A program made the translations under genes and the position numbers. The notes under the pieces are model-generated. The model saw only the letters and a program-made list of their open reading frames with translations, searched no databases and was not told the origin of the DNA. This document shows positions 42,950-55,651 of a stretch of DNA of 64,000 nt, piece by piece. Origin of the DNA: Ryuthela nishihirai (Eukaryota > Arthropoda > Arachnida > Araneae > Heptathelidae); the NCBI GenBank assembly GCA_038380435.1, contig JAWZYU010000119.1, positions 62,001 through 126,000 of the forward strand. The letters are read 5' to 3'. How positions within the stretch are numbered: the first letter of the stretch is position 1; each line of letters starts with the position of its first letter.

Positions 42950-45900
42950 AGTTCGGAACAGGAATGTTGCCAGATCCCTAAACTATTTTAAATAACAGTT
43001 TGCCAGATGCCTGTTCTGAGCTCAGTTGGAGAGTTCCAATGTCTTTCGGAGAGGCAGTTCGGAACCTGAATGTTACCAGATCCCTTAACTATTTTATATA
43101 CGAGTTTCCAGCTCCTTTTTCTGAATTCTGAGCTCAGTTGCAGCGTTCCAATGTGATTCGGAGAGGCAGTTCGGAACCTGAATGTTACCAGATCCCTTAA
43201 CTATTTTATATACGAGTTTCCAGCTCCTTTTTCTCAATTCTGAGATCATTTCGAAGGTTCCAATGTCGTTCGGAGAGGCGGTTCGGAACCTGAATGTTGC
43301 CAGATCCCTTGACTATTTTATATACGAGTTTCCAGCTCCTTTTTCTCAATTCTGAGATCATTTCGAAGGTTCCAATGTCGTTCGGAGAGGCGATTCGGAA
43401 CCTGAATCTTGCCAGATCCCTTAACTATTTTATATACGAGTTCCCAGCTCCTTTTTCTCAATTCTGAGATCATTTCGAAGGTTCCAATGTCGTTCGGAGA
43501 GGCGGTTCGGAACCTGAATGTTGCCAGATCCTTTGACTATTTTATATACGAGTTTCCAGCTCCTTTTTCTCAATTCTGAGATCATTTCGAAGGTTCCAAT
43601 GTCGTTCGGAGAGGCGGTTCGGAACCTGAATGTTGCCAGATCCCTTAACTATTTTATATACGAGTTCCCAGCTCCTTTTTCTCAATTCTCTGATCAGTTG
43701 GAAGGTTCCAATGTCATTCGGAGAGGCGATTCGGAACCTGAATGTTGCCAGATCCCTTAACTATTTTATATAAGAGTTGCCAGCTCCTTTTTCTCAATTC
43801 TGAGATCATTTCGAAGGTTCCAATGTCGTTCGGAGAGGCGGTTCGGAACCTGAATCTTGCCAGATCCCTTAACTATTTTATATACGAGTTCACAGCTCCT
43901 TTTTCTCAATTCTCTGATCAGTTGGAAGGTTCCAATGTCGTTCGGAGAGGCGGTTCGGAACCTGAATGTTGCCAGATCCCTTAACTATTTTATATACGAG
44001 TTTCCAGCTCCTTTTTCTCAATTCTGAGATCAGTTGGAAGGTTCCAATGTCATTCCGAGAGGCAGTTCGGAACCTGAATGTTGCCAGATCCCTTAACTAT
44101 TTTATATAAGAGTTTCCAGCTCCTTTTTCTCAATTCTGAGATCATTTCGAAGGTTCCAATGTCGTTCGGAGAAGCGGTTCGGAACCTGAATGTTGCCAGA
44201 TCCCTTAACTATTTTAAATAAGGGTTGCCAGATACATGTTCTGAACTCTGAGTTCAGTTGGAGCGTTCCAATGTCCTTCGGAGAGTCGGTTCCGAACCTG
44301 AATGTTGCCAGATCCTTATACTATTTTAAATATTAGTTGCCAGATACATTTTCTGAACTCTGATATCAGTCGGAGCTTTTCAATGTCCTTCGGAGAGGCA
44401 ATTCGGAAAACGAATGTTGCCAGATCCTTAAACTATTTTAAATACTAGTTGCCAGATACATTTTCTCAACTCTGATATCAGTCGGAGCTTTTCAGAGGCA
44501 ATTCGGAAAACGAATGTTGCCAGATCCTTAAACTATTTTAAATACTAGTTGCCAGATACATTTTCTCAACTCTGATATCAGTCGGAGCTTTTCAGACGCA
44601 ATTCGGAAAACGAATGTTGCCAGATCCTTAAACTATTTTAAATACTAGTTGCCAGATACATTTTCTCCACTCTGATATCAGTCGGAGCTTTTCAGAGGCA
44701 ATTCGGAAAACGAATGTTGCCAGATCCTTAAACTATTTTAAATACTAGTTGCCAGATACATTTTCTCAACTCTGATATCAGTCGGAGCTTTTCAGAGGCA
44801 ATTCGGAAAACGAATGTTGCCAGATGCTTGAACTATTTTAAATACTAGTTGCCAGATACATTTTCTCAACTCTGACATCAGTCGGAGCTTTTCAGAGGCA
44901 ATTCGGAAAACGAATGTTGCCAGATCCTTAAACTATTTTAAATACTAGTAGCCAGATACATTTTCTCAACTCCGATATCAGTCGGAGCTTTTCCATGTCC
45001 TTCGGAGAGGCAATTCGGAAAACGAACGTTGCCAGATCCTTAAACTATTTTAAATACTAGTTGCCAGATACATTTTCTCAACTCTGATATCAGTCGGAGC
45101 TTTTCAGAGGCAATTCGGAAAACGAATGTTGCCAGATCCTTAAACTATTTTAAATACTAGTTGCCAGATACATTTTCTCAACTCTGATATCAGTCGGAGC
45201 TTTTCAGAGGCAATTCGGAAAACGAATGTTGCCAGATGCTTGAACTATTTTAAATACTAGTTGCCAGATACATTTTCTCAACTCTGATATCAGTCGGAGC
45301 TTTTCAGAGGCAATTCGGAAAACGAATGTTGCCAGATCCTTAAACTATTTTAAATACTAGTTGCCAGATACATTTTCTGAACTCTGATATCAGTCGGAGC
45401 TTTTCCATGTCCTTCGGAGAGGCAATTCGGAAAACGAATGTTGCCAGATCCTTAAAGTATTTTAAATACTAGTTGCCAGATACATTTTCTCAACTCTGAT
45501 ATCAGTCGGAGCTTTTCAGAGGCAATTCGGAAAACGAATGTTGTCAGATCCTTAAACTATATTAAATACTAGTTGCCAGATACATTTTCTCAACTCTGAT
45601 ATCATTCGGAGCTTTTCAGAGGCAATTCGGAAAACGAATGTTGCCAGATCCTTAAACTATTTTAAATACTAGTTGCCAGATACATTTTCTCAACTGTGAT
45701 ATCAGTCGGAGCTTTTCAGAGGCAATTCGGAAAACGAATGTTGCCAGATCCTTAAACTATTTTAAATACTAGTTGCCAGATACATTTTCTCAACTCTGAT
45801 ATCAGTCGGAGCTTTTCAGAGGCAATTCGGAAAACGAATGTTGCCAGATCCTTCAACTATTTTAAATACTGGTTGCCAGATACATTTTCTCAACTGTGAT

Positions 45901-47541
45901 ATCAGTCGGAGCTTTTCAGAGGCAATTCGGAAAACGAATGTTGCCAGATCCTTAAACTATTTTAAATACTAGTTGCCAGATACATTTTCTCAACTGTGAT
46001 ATCAGTCGGAGCTTTTCAGAGGCAATTCGGAAAACGAATGTTGCCAGATCCTTAAACTATTTTAAATACTAGTTGCCAGATACATTTTCTCAACTCTGAT
46101 ATCAGTCGGAGCTTTTCAGAGGCAATTCGGAAAACGAATGTTGCCAGATCCTTAAACTATTTTAAATACTAGTTGCCAGATACATTTTCTCAACTCTGAT
46201 ATCAGTCGGAGCTTTTCAGACGCAATTCGGAAAACGAATGTTGCCAGATCCTTAAACTATTTTAAATACTAGTTGCCAGATACATTTTCTCAACTCTGAT
46301 ATCAGTCGGAGCTTTTCAGAGGCAATTCGGAAAACGAATGTTGCCAGATCCTTAAACTATTTTAAATACTAGTTGCCAGATACATTTTCTCAACTCTGAT
46401 ATCAGTCGGAGCTTTTCAGAGGCAATTCGGAAAACGAATGTTGCCAGATGCTTGAACTATTTTAAATACTAGTTGCCAGATACATTTTCTCAACTCTGAC
46501 ATCAGTCGGAGCTTTTCAGAGGCAATTCGGAAAACGAATGTTGCCAGATCCTTAAACTATTTTAAATACCAGTTGCCAGATACATTTTCTCAACTCTGAT
46601 ATCAGTCGGAGCTTTTCAGAGGCAATTCGGAAAACGAATGTTGCCAGATCCTTAAACTATTTTAAATACTAGTTGCCAGATACATTTTCTCAACTCTGAT
46701 ATCAGTCGCAGCTTTTCAGAGGCAATTCGGAAAACGAATGTTGCCAGATCCTTAAACTATTTTAAATACTAGTTGCCAGATACATTTTCTCAACTCTGAT
46801 ATCAGTCGCAGCTTTTCAATGTCCTTCGGAGAGGCAATTCGGAAAACGAATGTTGCCAGATCCTTAAACTATATTAAATACTAGTTGCCAGATACATTTT
46901 CTCCACTCTGATATCAGTCGGAGCTTTTCAGAGGCAATTCGGAAAACGAATGTTGCCAGATCCTTAAACTATTTTAAATACTAGTTGCCAGATACATTTT
47001 CTCAACTCTGATATCAGTCGGAGCTTTTGAATGTCCTTCGGATAGGCAGTTCGAAAACCGAATGTTGCCAGATCCCTCAACTATTCTAAATACCAGTTGC
47101 CAGATACATGTTCTGAACTCTGAGTTCAGTTTCAATGTCCTTCCTAGAGGCAGATCGGAAACCGAATGTTGCCAGATCCCTCAACTATTTTAAATAACAA
47201 TTGCCAGATACATGTTCTGAACTCTGATCGGAGAGGCGGTTGGTGACAGGAATATTGCCAGATCCCTAAACTGTTTTAAATAACAGTTGCCAGATACATG
47301 TTCTGAACTCTGATCGGAGAGGCGGTTGGGAACAGGAATGTTGCCAGATCCCTAAACTATTTTAAATAACAGTTGTCAGATACATGTTCTGATCGGAGAG
47401 GCGGTTGGTGACAGGAATGTTGCCAGATCCCTAAACTATTTTAAATAACAGTTGTCAGATACATGTTCTGATCGGAGAGGCGGTTGGTGACAGGAATGTT
47501 GCCAGATCCCTAAACTATTTGAAATAACAGTTGCCAGATAC
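42950..47541. repeat. Satellite array 4 (112/100-bp monomers)
   Basis: Type A monomers (about 43050-44210), type B (about 44215-47030) and degraded terminal units (47030-47541) run into block C4. Rare monomer variants (AGATGCTTGAAC followed by CTGACATCAG; ATATTAAAT followed by CTCCACTCTG) appear in the same order as in array 2, so the two arrays share descent as blocks. Confidence 0.97.
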
Positions 47542-48925
47542 TTCTGAGTGTTTTTTGGAGCATTTCTTGACTGTCTGATGCCTTCCCTTGACTTTTTTTT
47601 TTATCTGTAGAACGGGTCTGTTTGTCGCGGTTAAACCGCTATTCTGTTGGCGGGAAAGTGCTTAATTCAATTATTCCTTTGTTCTCTGACTGTCTGGGGC
47701 TTGCAGACTGTGTCTCTTACACTTTGCTACTGTCCGGTCGCTCTGCTCTGCACAAATGCAAATGGCGGCTTGTTTTTGGGCTCTATGGGGGAATTTTAGC
47801 TGCATTTTGTTCCTGGTTTCTTCTGGGGCTATTTTTGGGGCGTTTTTTTGCTAGATTTAGTTACTTTGGGTCGAATGGAGAACTAAGGGTGTGTTTTGGG
47901 AAAGGGGAGGTGGTTTTTTGGGGCGTGGGGAGCCTTTTTTGGGGGTATTTGGCCACTTTGCATTCTGGGGTTTGTTTTGGCTTTGCGGCTTTTTCTGTCA
48001 CTTCAGGTTTGTTTTGGGGGGTGACTTCGGGTGTTTTTGGGACCTTTTGGGGCGTTTTTGTATACTGCGGACAGCTGGGGTCTGTCGGACGAATGGGGCG
48101 TTTTTGGGTTTTTTATGCTCCCTATGGGGTCATTTCCGGTGACCTTTCACCCCAGGAAGGGACTCTATTACCCCTACCTCGGGGTCGCTTACGGTCAGTT
48201 TGTGACGATTAGGGCGCCCTCTGGGAGCGTTTATGTGCGTGACGTTTGGGGCTTTTTAGGGGTCACTTCCGGTGGTCGGGATCACTTCCGGTTTAGTGTG
48301 GGGGTCACCTGCTGTGAGTTTGACCTTCTGGGTGATTTTGGCAATTTTTGGGGCTTTTTTTGAATTTTGGCGAATTTTTTTGTTATTTTTAAGTCGTTTC
48401 TTGCTTGTCTGATGCCTTCCCTGCACTTTTTTTTTTTATCTATAGAATGGGTCTGTTTGTGGCGGTTAAATCGCTATTCCGTGGGCGGGAAATTGCATAA
48501 TTGAATTATTCCTTTGTTCTCTGACTCACTGGGACTTGCAGCGTGTCTGTCTTACACTTTGCTACTGTCCGGTCACTCTGCTGTTAGCAAATGCAAATGG
48601 CGGCGTTTTTTTGGGCTCTATGGGGGAATTTTAGCTGCTTTTTCTTCTGGGGCTATTTCTGGGGCGTTTTTTTGCTAGATTTAGTCACTTTGGGTGGTAT
48701 TGAGCACTAAGGGTGTGTTTTTGGAGAAGGGGGTGGGTTTTTTGGGGAGTAGGGAGTGTTTTTTGGGGGTATTTTGGCGCTTTGCATTCTGGGGTTTGTT
48801 TTCGCTTTGGGGCTTTTTGCGTCACTTCCGGTTCTTTGGGGACTTTTCATTATACTGGGGCCTGTCGGAACACTGGGGGTTTTTTGGGGTTTTTTTTTTT
48901 AATGTTCAGCTCCACCCTCCTGCGA
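47542..48925 (+). repeat. Block C4: G/T-rich tandem unit, two subunits
   Basis: Close copy of C2. Composites lie at 47756-47769 and 48591-48604, and the CTCF-like site at 48213-48223. Two short deletions in its second subunit (near 48650 and 48825) account for the offset change from C2. Confidence 0.85.
48213..48223 (-). promoter_or_regulatory. CTCF-like core motif in C4
   Basis: Same motif and context as in C2. Confidence 0.45.
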
Positions 48926-50138
48926 TGTGACCGTGCTATATCTAAGGAGCTCCTCAATTGCACTCTTGAAACAATATTCCACACTAGCCATCAGAAATAA
49001 TCAATTCATTTATTCACTTTCCTTACTGGCATTCTTCATTGCTTTAAAAACATGGATGCCTACAGTTAGATTCCTACGTCAGTATCTTTTAAAACTTGTG
49101 GAGCCTTTTTTTCCTAATCTCTTATCTTTTAGGACTATTAACGCAAAGGATTCATAGGCACTTCGTATTAGACAACATATAGATTTCGAATATTTTGTAA
49201 AAACAAATTGGCTTAGTAAAAACAACTCTTAAATAATATAACATTATTTTTGTGTTTCTCTTAATAAAAAAGAATATTGATATTATTTGATGAATTCAAT
49301 ACTTTCTTAAAATCTTTATGAAATTACATATTTGAAAAGGTTCCTAAGTTTTATGTTTCTAAGAATTCAAACGAAGCATTTTTTCTATTTACAACTTTAC
49401 AGAGCAGACGTTCTTACTATCAGGACTGAAAGGGTATAGATTTTTATCCCTAACGAGATAGATAAATAAATATTTTTAACCAATCACAGCTCGGGAAGCA
49501 GATGAAGAAAGGGTTAAAATTTCTCCTAAAGGTACTCCTAGTATTTCCTAGTCTTCAGAATAGGGAATCACCAAATGGACTGATTAAGGTATTTAAATAG
49601 GGTTTAAACTTTTCGTATATTTTAATTCTTCCCTATTTAAAAGAGATGATGGAGTCGTTATTTTCAACCCATCAGATTTAAACGCTCAGATGGCAAAGGA
49701 TTTCATTGGATACCTAGTTTCATTTCGGAACTGCTCTATTCTGCACTCTCTGCCATAGCGATGTCATTGCACATGAGATCTGCGCATAGGTATGTAAGGA
49801 CAGAGCAATGACGTCATCAACATATCACCTTTTCATCGACATAGTTATCCTACAGCGCATTCAATCGGAGCATTTATACGTAACAACGTATACATGGACA
49901 GCCTTATGACGTCATAACTTCTTTAACCAATCAATTCAAACCTTAATCATGTGATCATGTAATACTTATCCTACACGGACTTTACAAATTTATTTTTTTA
50001 ACCGATGAATTCAAACCTCAATCGTGTCATCAGTAATACCTTTGTAATATATAATAATACTTAATTACTAATGGTAATCCTATCCCTCGATTTACACGGT
50101 ACTCAGTTCACACAATTTTGGCTTTCCACGGTGAAAAA

Positions 50139-50229
50139 ATGCAACCCGTTTCGATTGACACGGTAGTCACTGAGACGTACGTAGAAAGGAAATCTCAGTC
50201 ACTACCGTGTCAATCGAAACGGGTTGCAT
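50139..50229. repeat. Near-perfect inverted repeat, E' copy
   Basis: Identical copy of 18666-18756, including the single arm mismatch. Confidence 0.85.
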
Positions 50230-50392
50230 ATTAGGAGCCTGGCACGCTACTGACTGAGCCACCGCAATCCTGGCTCCAACTGGAAATGGGGTTCAGGCGT
50301 CGGTGGGAAATGTGGGTTTCAAATAAAGTAGTTTCTGAAAAACGCCACTTTCAGATATTCCAGTCTTTGTTAAGAACTAGCGGTCGGATCTA

Positions 50393-50602
50393 CAGTCGCT
50401 CCAAAAAGTATCCGAACACTATGGTGGATTCAGAAAAAATATCTGGCAACGAATTGTTTAGAAATTAATGATCTGGCAACTTTCGTGTCACGTGACACAA
50501 AGGTTCCCAGATCACAAATTTCTAAAAAAAAAATCGTTGCCAGACATTTTTTTCTGAATTCTCTAATCAACCACATTGTTCGGATATTTATTTCAGCGAC
50601 TG
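50393..50602. mobile_element. Tc1/mariner-like palindromic MITE, E' copy
   Basis: Copy of 18920-19129 with the same TA flanks; an extra arm follows at 50605-50715. Confidence 0.8.
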
Positions 50603-50943
50603 TACACGAAGGTTGCCAGATCACTAATTTATTTTAAAAAAAAAAATCTTTCCCACACGTCTTTTTCTGAATTCTGTAATCAACCAGCGTTCGGATCTTT
50701 ATTTCAGCGACTGTACATGAAGGTTGCGGAGGTAAAATCTCAGCGGTGCCCCAGCTGGGACTCGAACCTGGGAAATGCAGATTACGCGCCTGGCACGCTA
50801 CTGACTGAGCCACCGCAATCCTGGCTCCAACTGGAAATGGGGTTCAGGCGTCGGTGGGAAATGTGGGTTTCAAATAAATTAGTTTCTGAAAAACGCCACT
50901 TTCAGATATTCCAGTCTTTCTTAACAACTAGCGGTCGGATCTA

Positions 50944-51100
50944 CAGTCGCTCCAAAAAGTATCCGAACACTATGGTGGATTCAGAAAAAATATCTCGCAA
51001 CGAATTGTTAGAAATTAGTTATCTGGCAACCTTCGTGTCACGTGACACGAAGGTGGCAAATACTGTTTCCGAATTCTGTAATCAACCATTTCAGCGACTG
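50944..51100. mobile_element. Palindromic MITE, second copy, E'
   Basis: Copy of 19470-19626; an extra arm follows at 51103-51210. Confidence 0.75.
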
Positions 51101-51326
51101 TAGACGAAGGTTGCCAGATCACTAATTTCTAAAAAAAAAATTGTTGCCGGATATTTCTTCGGACTTCTCTAGTCCAGAATAGTGTTCAGATATTTTTTTG
51201 AGCGACTGTACGTCCCCGCCATTTTCCTAATCCGTAAAATGTTTGTGACATCCACTTTTAGCCCAAGATGTACTGAGAGGTGAAACAACTTCACCTGAAA
51301 AAAAAAAAATGATCGCTTTACTACCG

Positions 51327-51784
51327 TCTGCGGTTCCAGGTTCGAGTCCCAGCTGAGTAAGCCTCGAGATTCATTTCCGCAAAACTCCCCGCCCTGCCCA
51401 CGGTCAGTAGGGAACAGCGACGGGCTTGGAAAGGTCGCCGTCCGTCGGATGGAACGTTAAGCCGAGCCCGCTGTGCAGGTACAAGAACGCGCTGCATGGC
51501 GTCGACGGGAACTACCGTCTCCCAACAGATGTTCCAGTAGGTCCTCAACCGTCTCTGAAACCTCGGGTTTCTTGTGACCTGGCCATTTGGCACATTTTGT
51601 GAAAACAATTAACGTACCCTGTGCATTTGAAAAACATGCCGGATGGCATTTATGGAAGGCTACCATCTGTCTCCCAACGGCTGTTCCACGGAGTCCCCTC
51701 CGTCAACCTTCTCCGAGGCTCTTGTGACTCGTCCATTTAGCCCATTGGGTACAAAAAAGTGCCGCTCAGAGGTTAAAATGCCTA
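51327..51784 (+). mobile_element. SINE1 with duplicated 3' half, E' copy
   Basis: Copy of 19853-20310. Confidence 0.75.
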
Positions 51785-53024
51785 TCTTCTCTATGGCGTA
51801 TTAAAGTGATCAAAGGGACCTGGGTTCGAGCCCCGTGGATGTTTGTGTTGTCCCACCACACTCACAGACCTTCTACTATTTATTTTTTATTTCATTTATG
51901 AACATCTCTTTTTCCCTAAAATCTAGCAACTTTGGATAATAATTCTCGTTGTAAAATGACAGGTAAAAAAAATTGGCTCAGTAAAAACTAATTTTAAATA
52001 ATAACTTATTATAAAACATTTTTTTTGTCTTTCTGAAACGTCTCTTAATAAAAAAGAATATTTATTTGTTTGATGATCTCAATATTTTTTTTAAATCTTT
52101 ATAAAAATTATATATTTGAAAAGGTTCCTAACTTTTATGTTTGTTAGAATTCAAACGAAACTTTTTTATTTATCGACAACATTCTACGAGGTAACTTTAC
52201 CGAGGTGACGTCACGTCTCCATAAATAATGTTAGGTTCGATAACTAAGAAAACCGACTGCGGCTACGACCGTTGAATAAACTGTTTCATGTTACCGCAAA
52301 CTAATGCCTCGGAGTGCTATAAATAAACCCTCCAGGTGGCGATAGGTTGTGGTTTCAGTTTCTTTGATGTACCGCAAACTGTCAATCAAGGCTTCTGCAG
52401 GTGTTAACAGGAACGCTTAACGATAATTCACTTGGATGTATTCTTCGAATGGCCAAATATTCTGTGATTTTTCCAAAATAAAAAACTTCGATTATACATA
52501 CATACATATCTAAATAAAAACTAATATCCAAGCATTTATGGTGTAATAAAATGAGAAATGTTAGAAGAAAAATAAAATTTCCACTATTTCATTAACTTTT
52601 CAAGTCTCATTTTCTCCGAGTGTCTCTAACGAAATAAGAGGGGGCATTCCTATCACACCCTTCAAAGGAACGAACTTAATAAATTCCTTTGTATATTTTA
52701 TTTCTCCGAGAAATTTTTTAAATAAATTCAAAAATGTGGAGGGATAAGTGTTTTCTAAGTATTTTCTGTATTTTCTAAGCCACTGAAGAACAGTGATCAT
52801 TATTTCACTCCGAGGATGAGTTGTTTTACCTCTGAGCGGCGCTTTTTTGGCCAACAGTGGGCTAACTTAGACAAGGAGCCCGGGGGTTCATTCAGAAGGG
52901 GGACGTTCTTGCAGAAGAAATGAAAAACTTGGAAGGAAAAAAATAGTCGTAAATCACCTAATTACATACAGTAGAAACAAGCTGTAGAGATTGGGTAGAA
53001 CCCCACATTGATATCTGGAGTTGT

Positions 53025-53410
53025 TGTTGGGTTGTTTTACCTCTGAGCGGCACTTTTTTGCACACCATGGGCTAAATGGCCAGGTCACATGGACCCCGAA
53101 AACTCAGAGAAGGTTGGGAGAGGGGACCCACTGGAACAGCTGTTGGGAGACAGATGGTAGCCTCCCGTCAAGGCCATCCAGCGTGTTATTTAACGTGCAC
53201 AGGGTACGGCTCTCCCACACACGGGGCCACGGCTTAACGTCCCATCTGACGGACGCGGCCTTTCCAAGCCCCATCGGTGTCGCCTACTGACCGTGGGCAG
53301 GGCGAGGAATTTTGCTGAGATAAATCTCAACGCTGACCCAGCTGGGACTCGAACCTGGGAACTAGAGATTACAAGCCTGGCGCGCTACCGACTGAGCCAC
53401 CCCCGCCCCA
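53025..53410 (-). mobile_element. SINE1, near full length, E' copy
   Basis: Copy of 21551-21936. Confidence 0.85.
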
Positions 53411-54846
53411 GGAAAAATACTGACACGGAATCTGGCAACAAAGCCATTCAATACATTGAAGTACCAAGTCTCCTGAGTACGAAAATATATAGATATTAAA
53501 GTCGCATAAAAAAAAGGCTTCAGAAAGAGTCGAAAACCAAAAAAAGGCATTATACAGGGTGATGAAAAAGTCGCTCTGCACCAGATAAGGAATGAGATAT
53601 TCGCACCCGTACAATTATAATAAATGTTGAAATTGCGTCTCCAGTCTGTCATCAAGAATCAGTGGTCCGAATTACGAAAAAAAAAAAAGCCCCCGTAGCT
53701 TTTTTATGGATTCTGCAACAGAGTGAATTTTTGCAACTTTTGATTCTTTGTACCGTCTTTCTTTTGTGACTTTTACCCAACATCTACACATTTCCGTAAT
53801 CGCGGGGATCCATTTACAAGATTCCATTTCCTCGCCGATTTTAAATATTAAGTTTTTTGGTATCTATCTGTATTAAGATCCTAAAAAAAAAAAGGGGGAA
53901 TGGTATAATATATCGTCAGTCCGCCTCCGCGCGCCGAGTCAAAGAATGCTGCACTTGGTACAAATCATCCTCTCCCGCGCCAACGAGCGAAAAAGACTGC
54001 ACCAAGCCGACTTTAAAAGAATAAACAAACTTTTCTAACAAACATAGAAATAAACAAAAATTATTTACTGGGACAATAAGAAAAACTGTATTAGATACGG
54101 GTAAATTCCGGGCACGCAGGCCACGGAAAATTAAATAAAAAAAAAGCAAAAGTTCGCTCTAACGAGAGAAAACTACTGCATCTTAGCCGACTTTAAACCA
54201 ACAAACAAAATTTTCCAGAGAAACTAGAAAAAAACAAAAAATATCTACGAAAACTAGAAGAAAAACTGTATAGAAAAAGGGTAACTTCCGGGCACGCAAG
54301 CCACGGAAAAATAAAAAATAAAAACCACAAAAAGTGGAAATCTCTCCCCTGTTTCCAATATAGATAGAGGGTTTAAAAAAAAAAAACCCTCTATCAATAT
54401 TTTTTCTAACACTTCCAGGAGTTGACGTCAAAAGCGTGAAAACTCGGTATTCGTGGTTAAACTATAAAATTTCTTTACAAATAAACGAGTTAGAGAGAGG
54501 ATTTAGAAAGGCTCTATGTACAGGCAAGTACGCAATCGTTTAGCCCAACAACATTAAAATGCCCTAAAAAAATGACCTTCGAAAAGTAGTCCATTTTCTG
54601 ATTGTGGAAATGCATAGATAAAATGTATATTAATAAATATAATTATATATATGTATTCTATGTATATAGAAACATTATAATTCTGTTTTAATAAGTATTA
54701 AGAAGTTATTAGAGAAATTAAAATCACAGTACTCTGAAACCTTTTTATTTAAATCAAATGCATTTTAATTTTTTAATACTTAAATTTTGCACAAATTAAA
54801 TAGGAATTGAAATGACAATTAATAGAAATTATTTTTAACCCCCCCC

Positions 54847-54877
<31 letters not shown>

Positions 54878-55453
54878 AAAAAAAAATCCAATGTAGAGTA
54901 ATACAGGTACTGGACAAAAAGTTGGAAGCACATCCACGTTGCAATAAATACACACTCAAGCAGCTGCTTGACACAGAGGTCTGACAGGAGCCTACCAGTT
55001 TAATACTGAGAGTATAGCAGGTCCTCAGCAGAAAAATATCACAAACATCCATGCATTTCCCAGGTCTCAATAACTTATTTACTATGATTTTTAGTGAAAA
55101 AATGCCTAAAGATAAAGATCTCAATCTCAAACAATATCTGTTCAGTTTTCACAGAGTAATTAACACAGGAATCTCAACCAGCTACAAAAAATTAACCTCA
55201 AAACTTAATTGAAACAGGGTTGGGTTGTCTTACCTCTAAATAATGGGCTAAATGACCATGTTACAGACAGCTGGGTGAAGGAGATTCACTGGACAGCATC
55301 AAGCATGTTCTTTGATGTGCACGTAGTGTGACTCTCCCATATCAGTGGTCAATGGTTTAATGTTGCATTTGATGGACGCTGGCATTAAAGCAGATTAATT
55401 TATCGTAGTTGACTACAGTACAGTGTATTATACCCTATGTTGATGTCTTAGGC

Positions 55454-55651
55454 CAGGGTTGGGCAAATAGCGGCCCGCGGGCCGCATTAGGCCTGCTAAG
55501 AGTTTATTGTGGCCCGCCAAGACAGAAAAATCCGCCTCGAACCGAGATTTCCTTCCCGCGCGCGACCGAAGATTCGTCTCGTATTTTCCATTAGGACGGC
55601 CACGTCAATACGCATGCGCAGTGTAGATACAAAAACAATTGCCCACCCCTG
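55454..55651. mobile_element. hAT-like MITE, E' copy
   Basis: Copy of 23978-24175. Flanks are TCTTAGGC and TCTTAGCC, so here the target duplication differs at only one base; the C at 55653 is the older state. Confidence 0.85.
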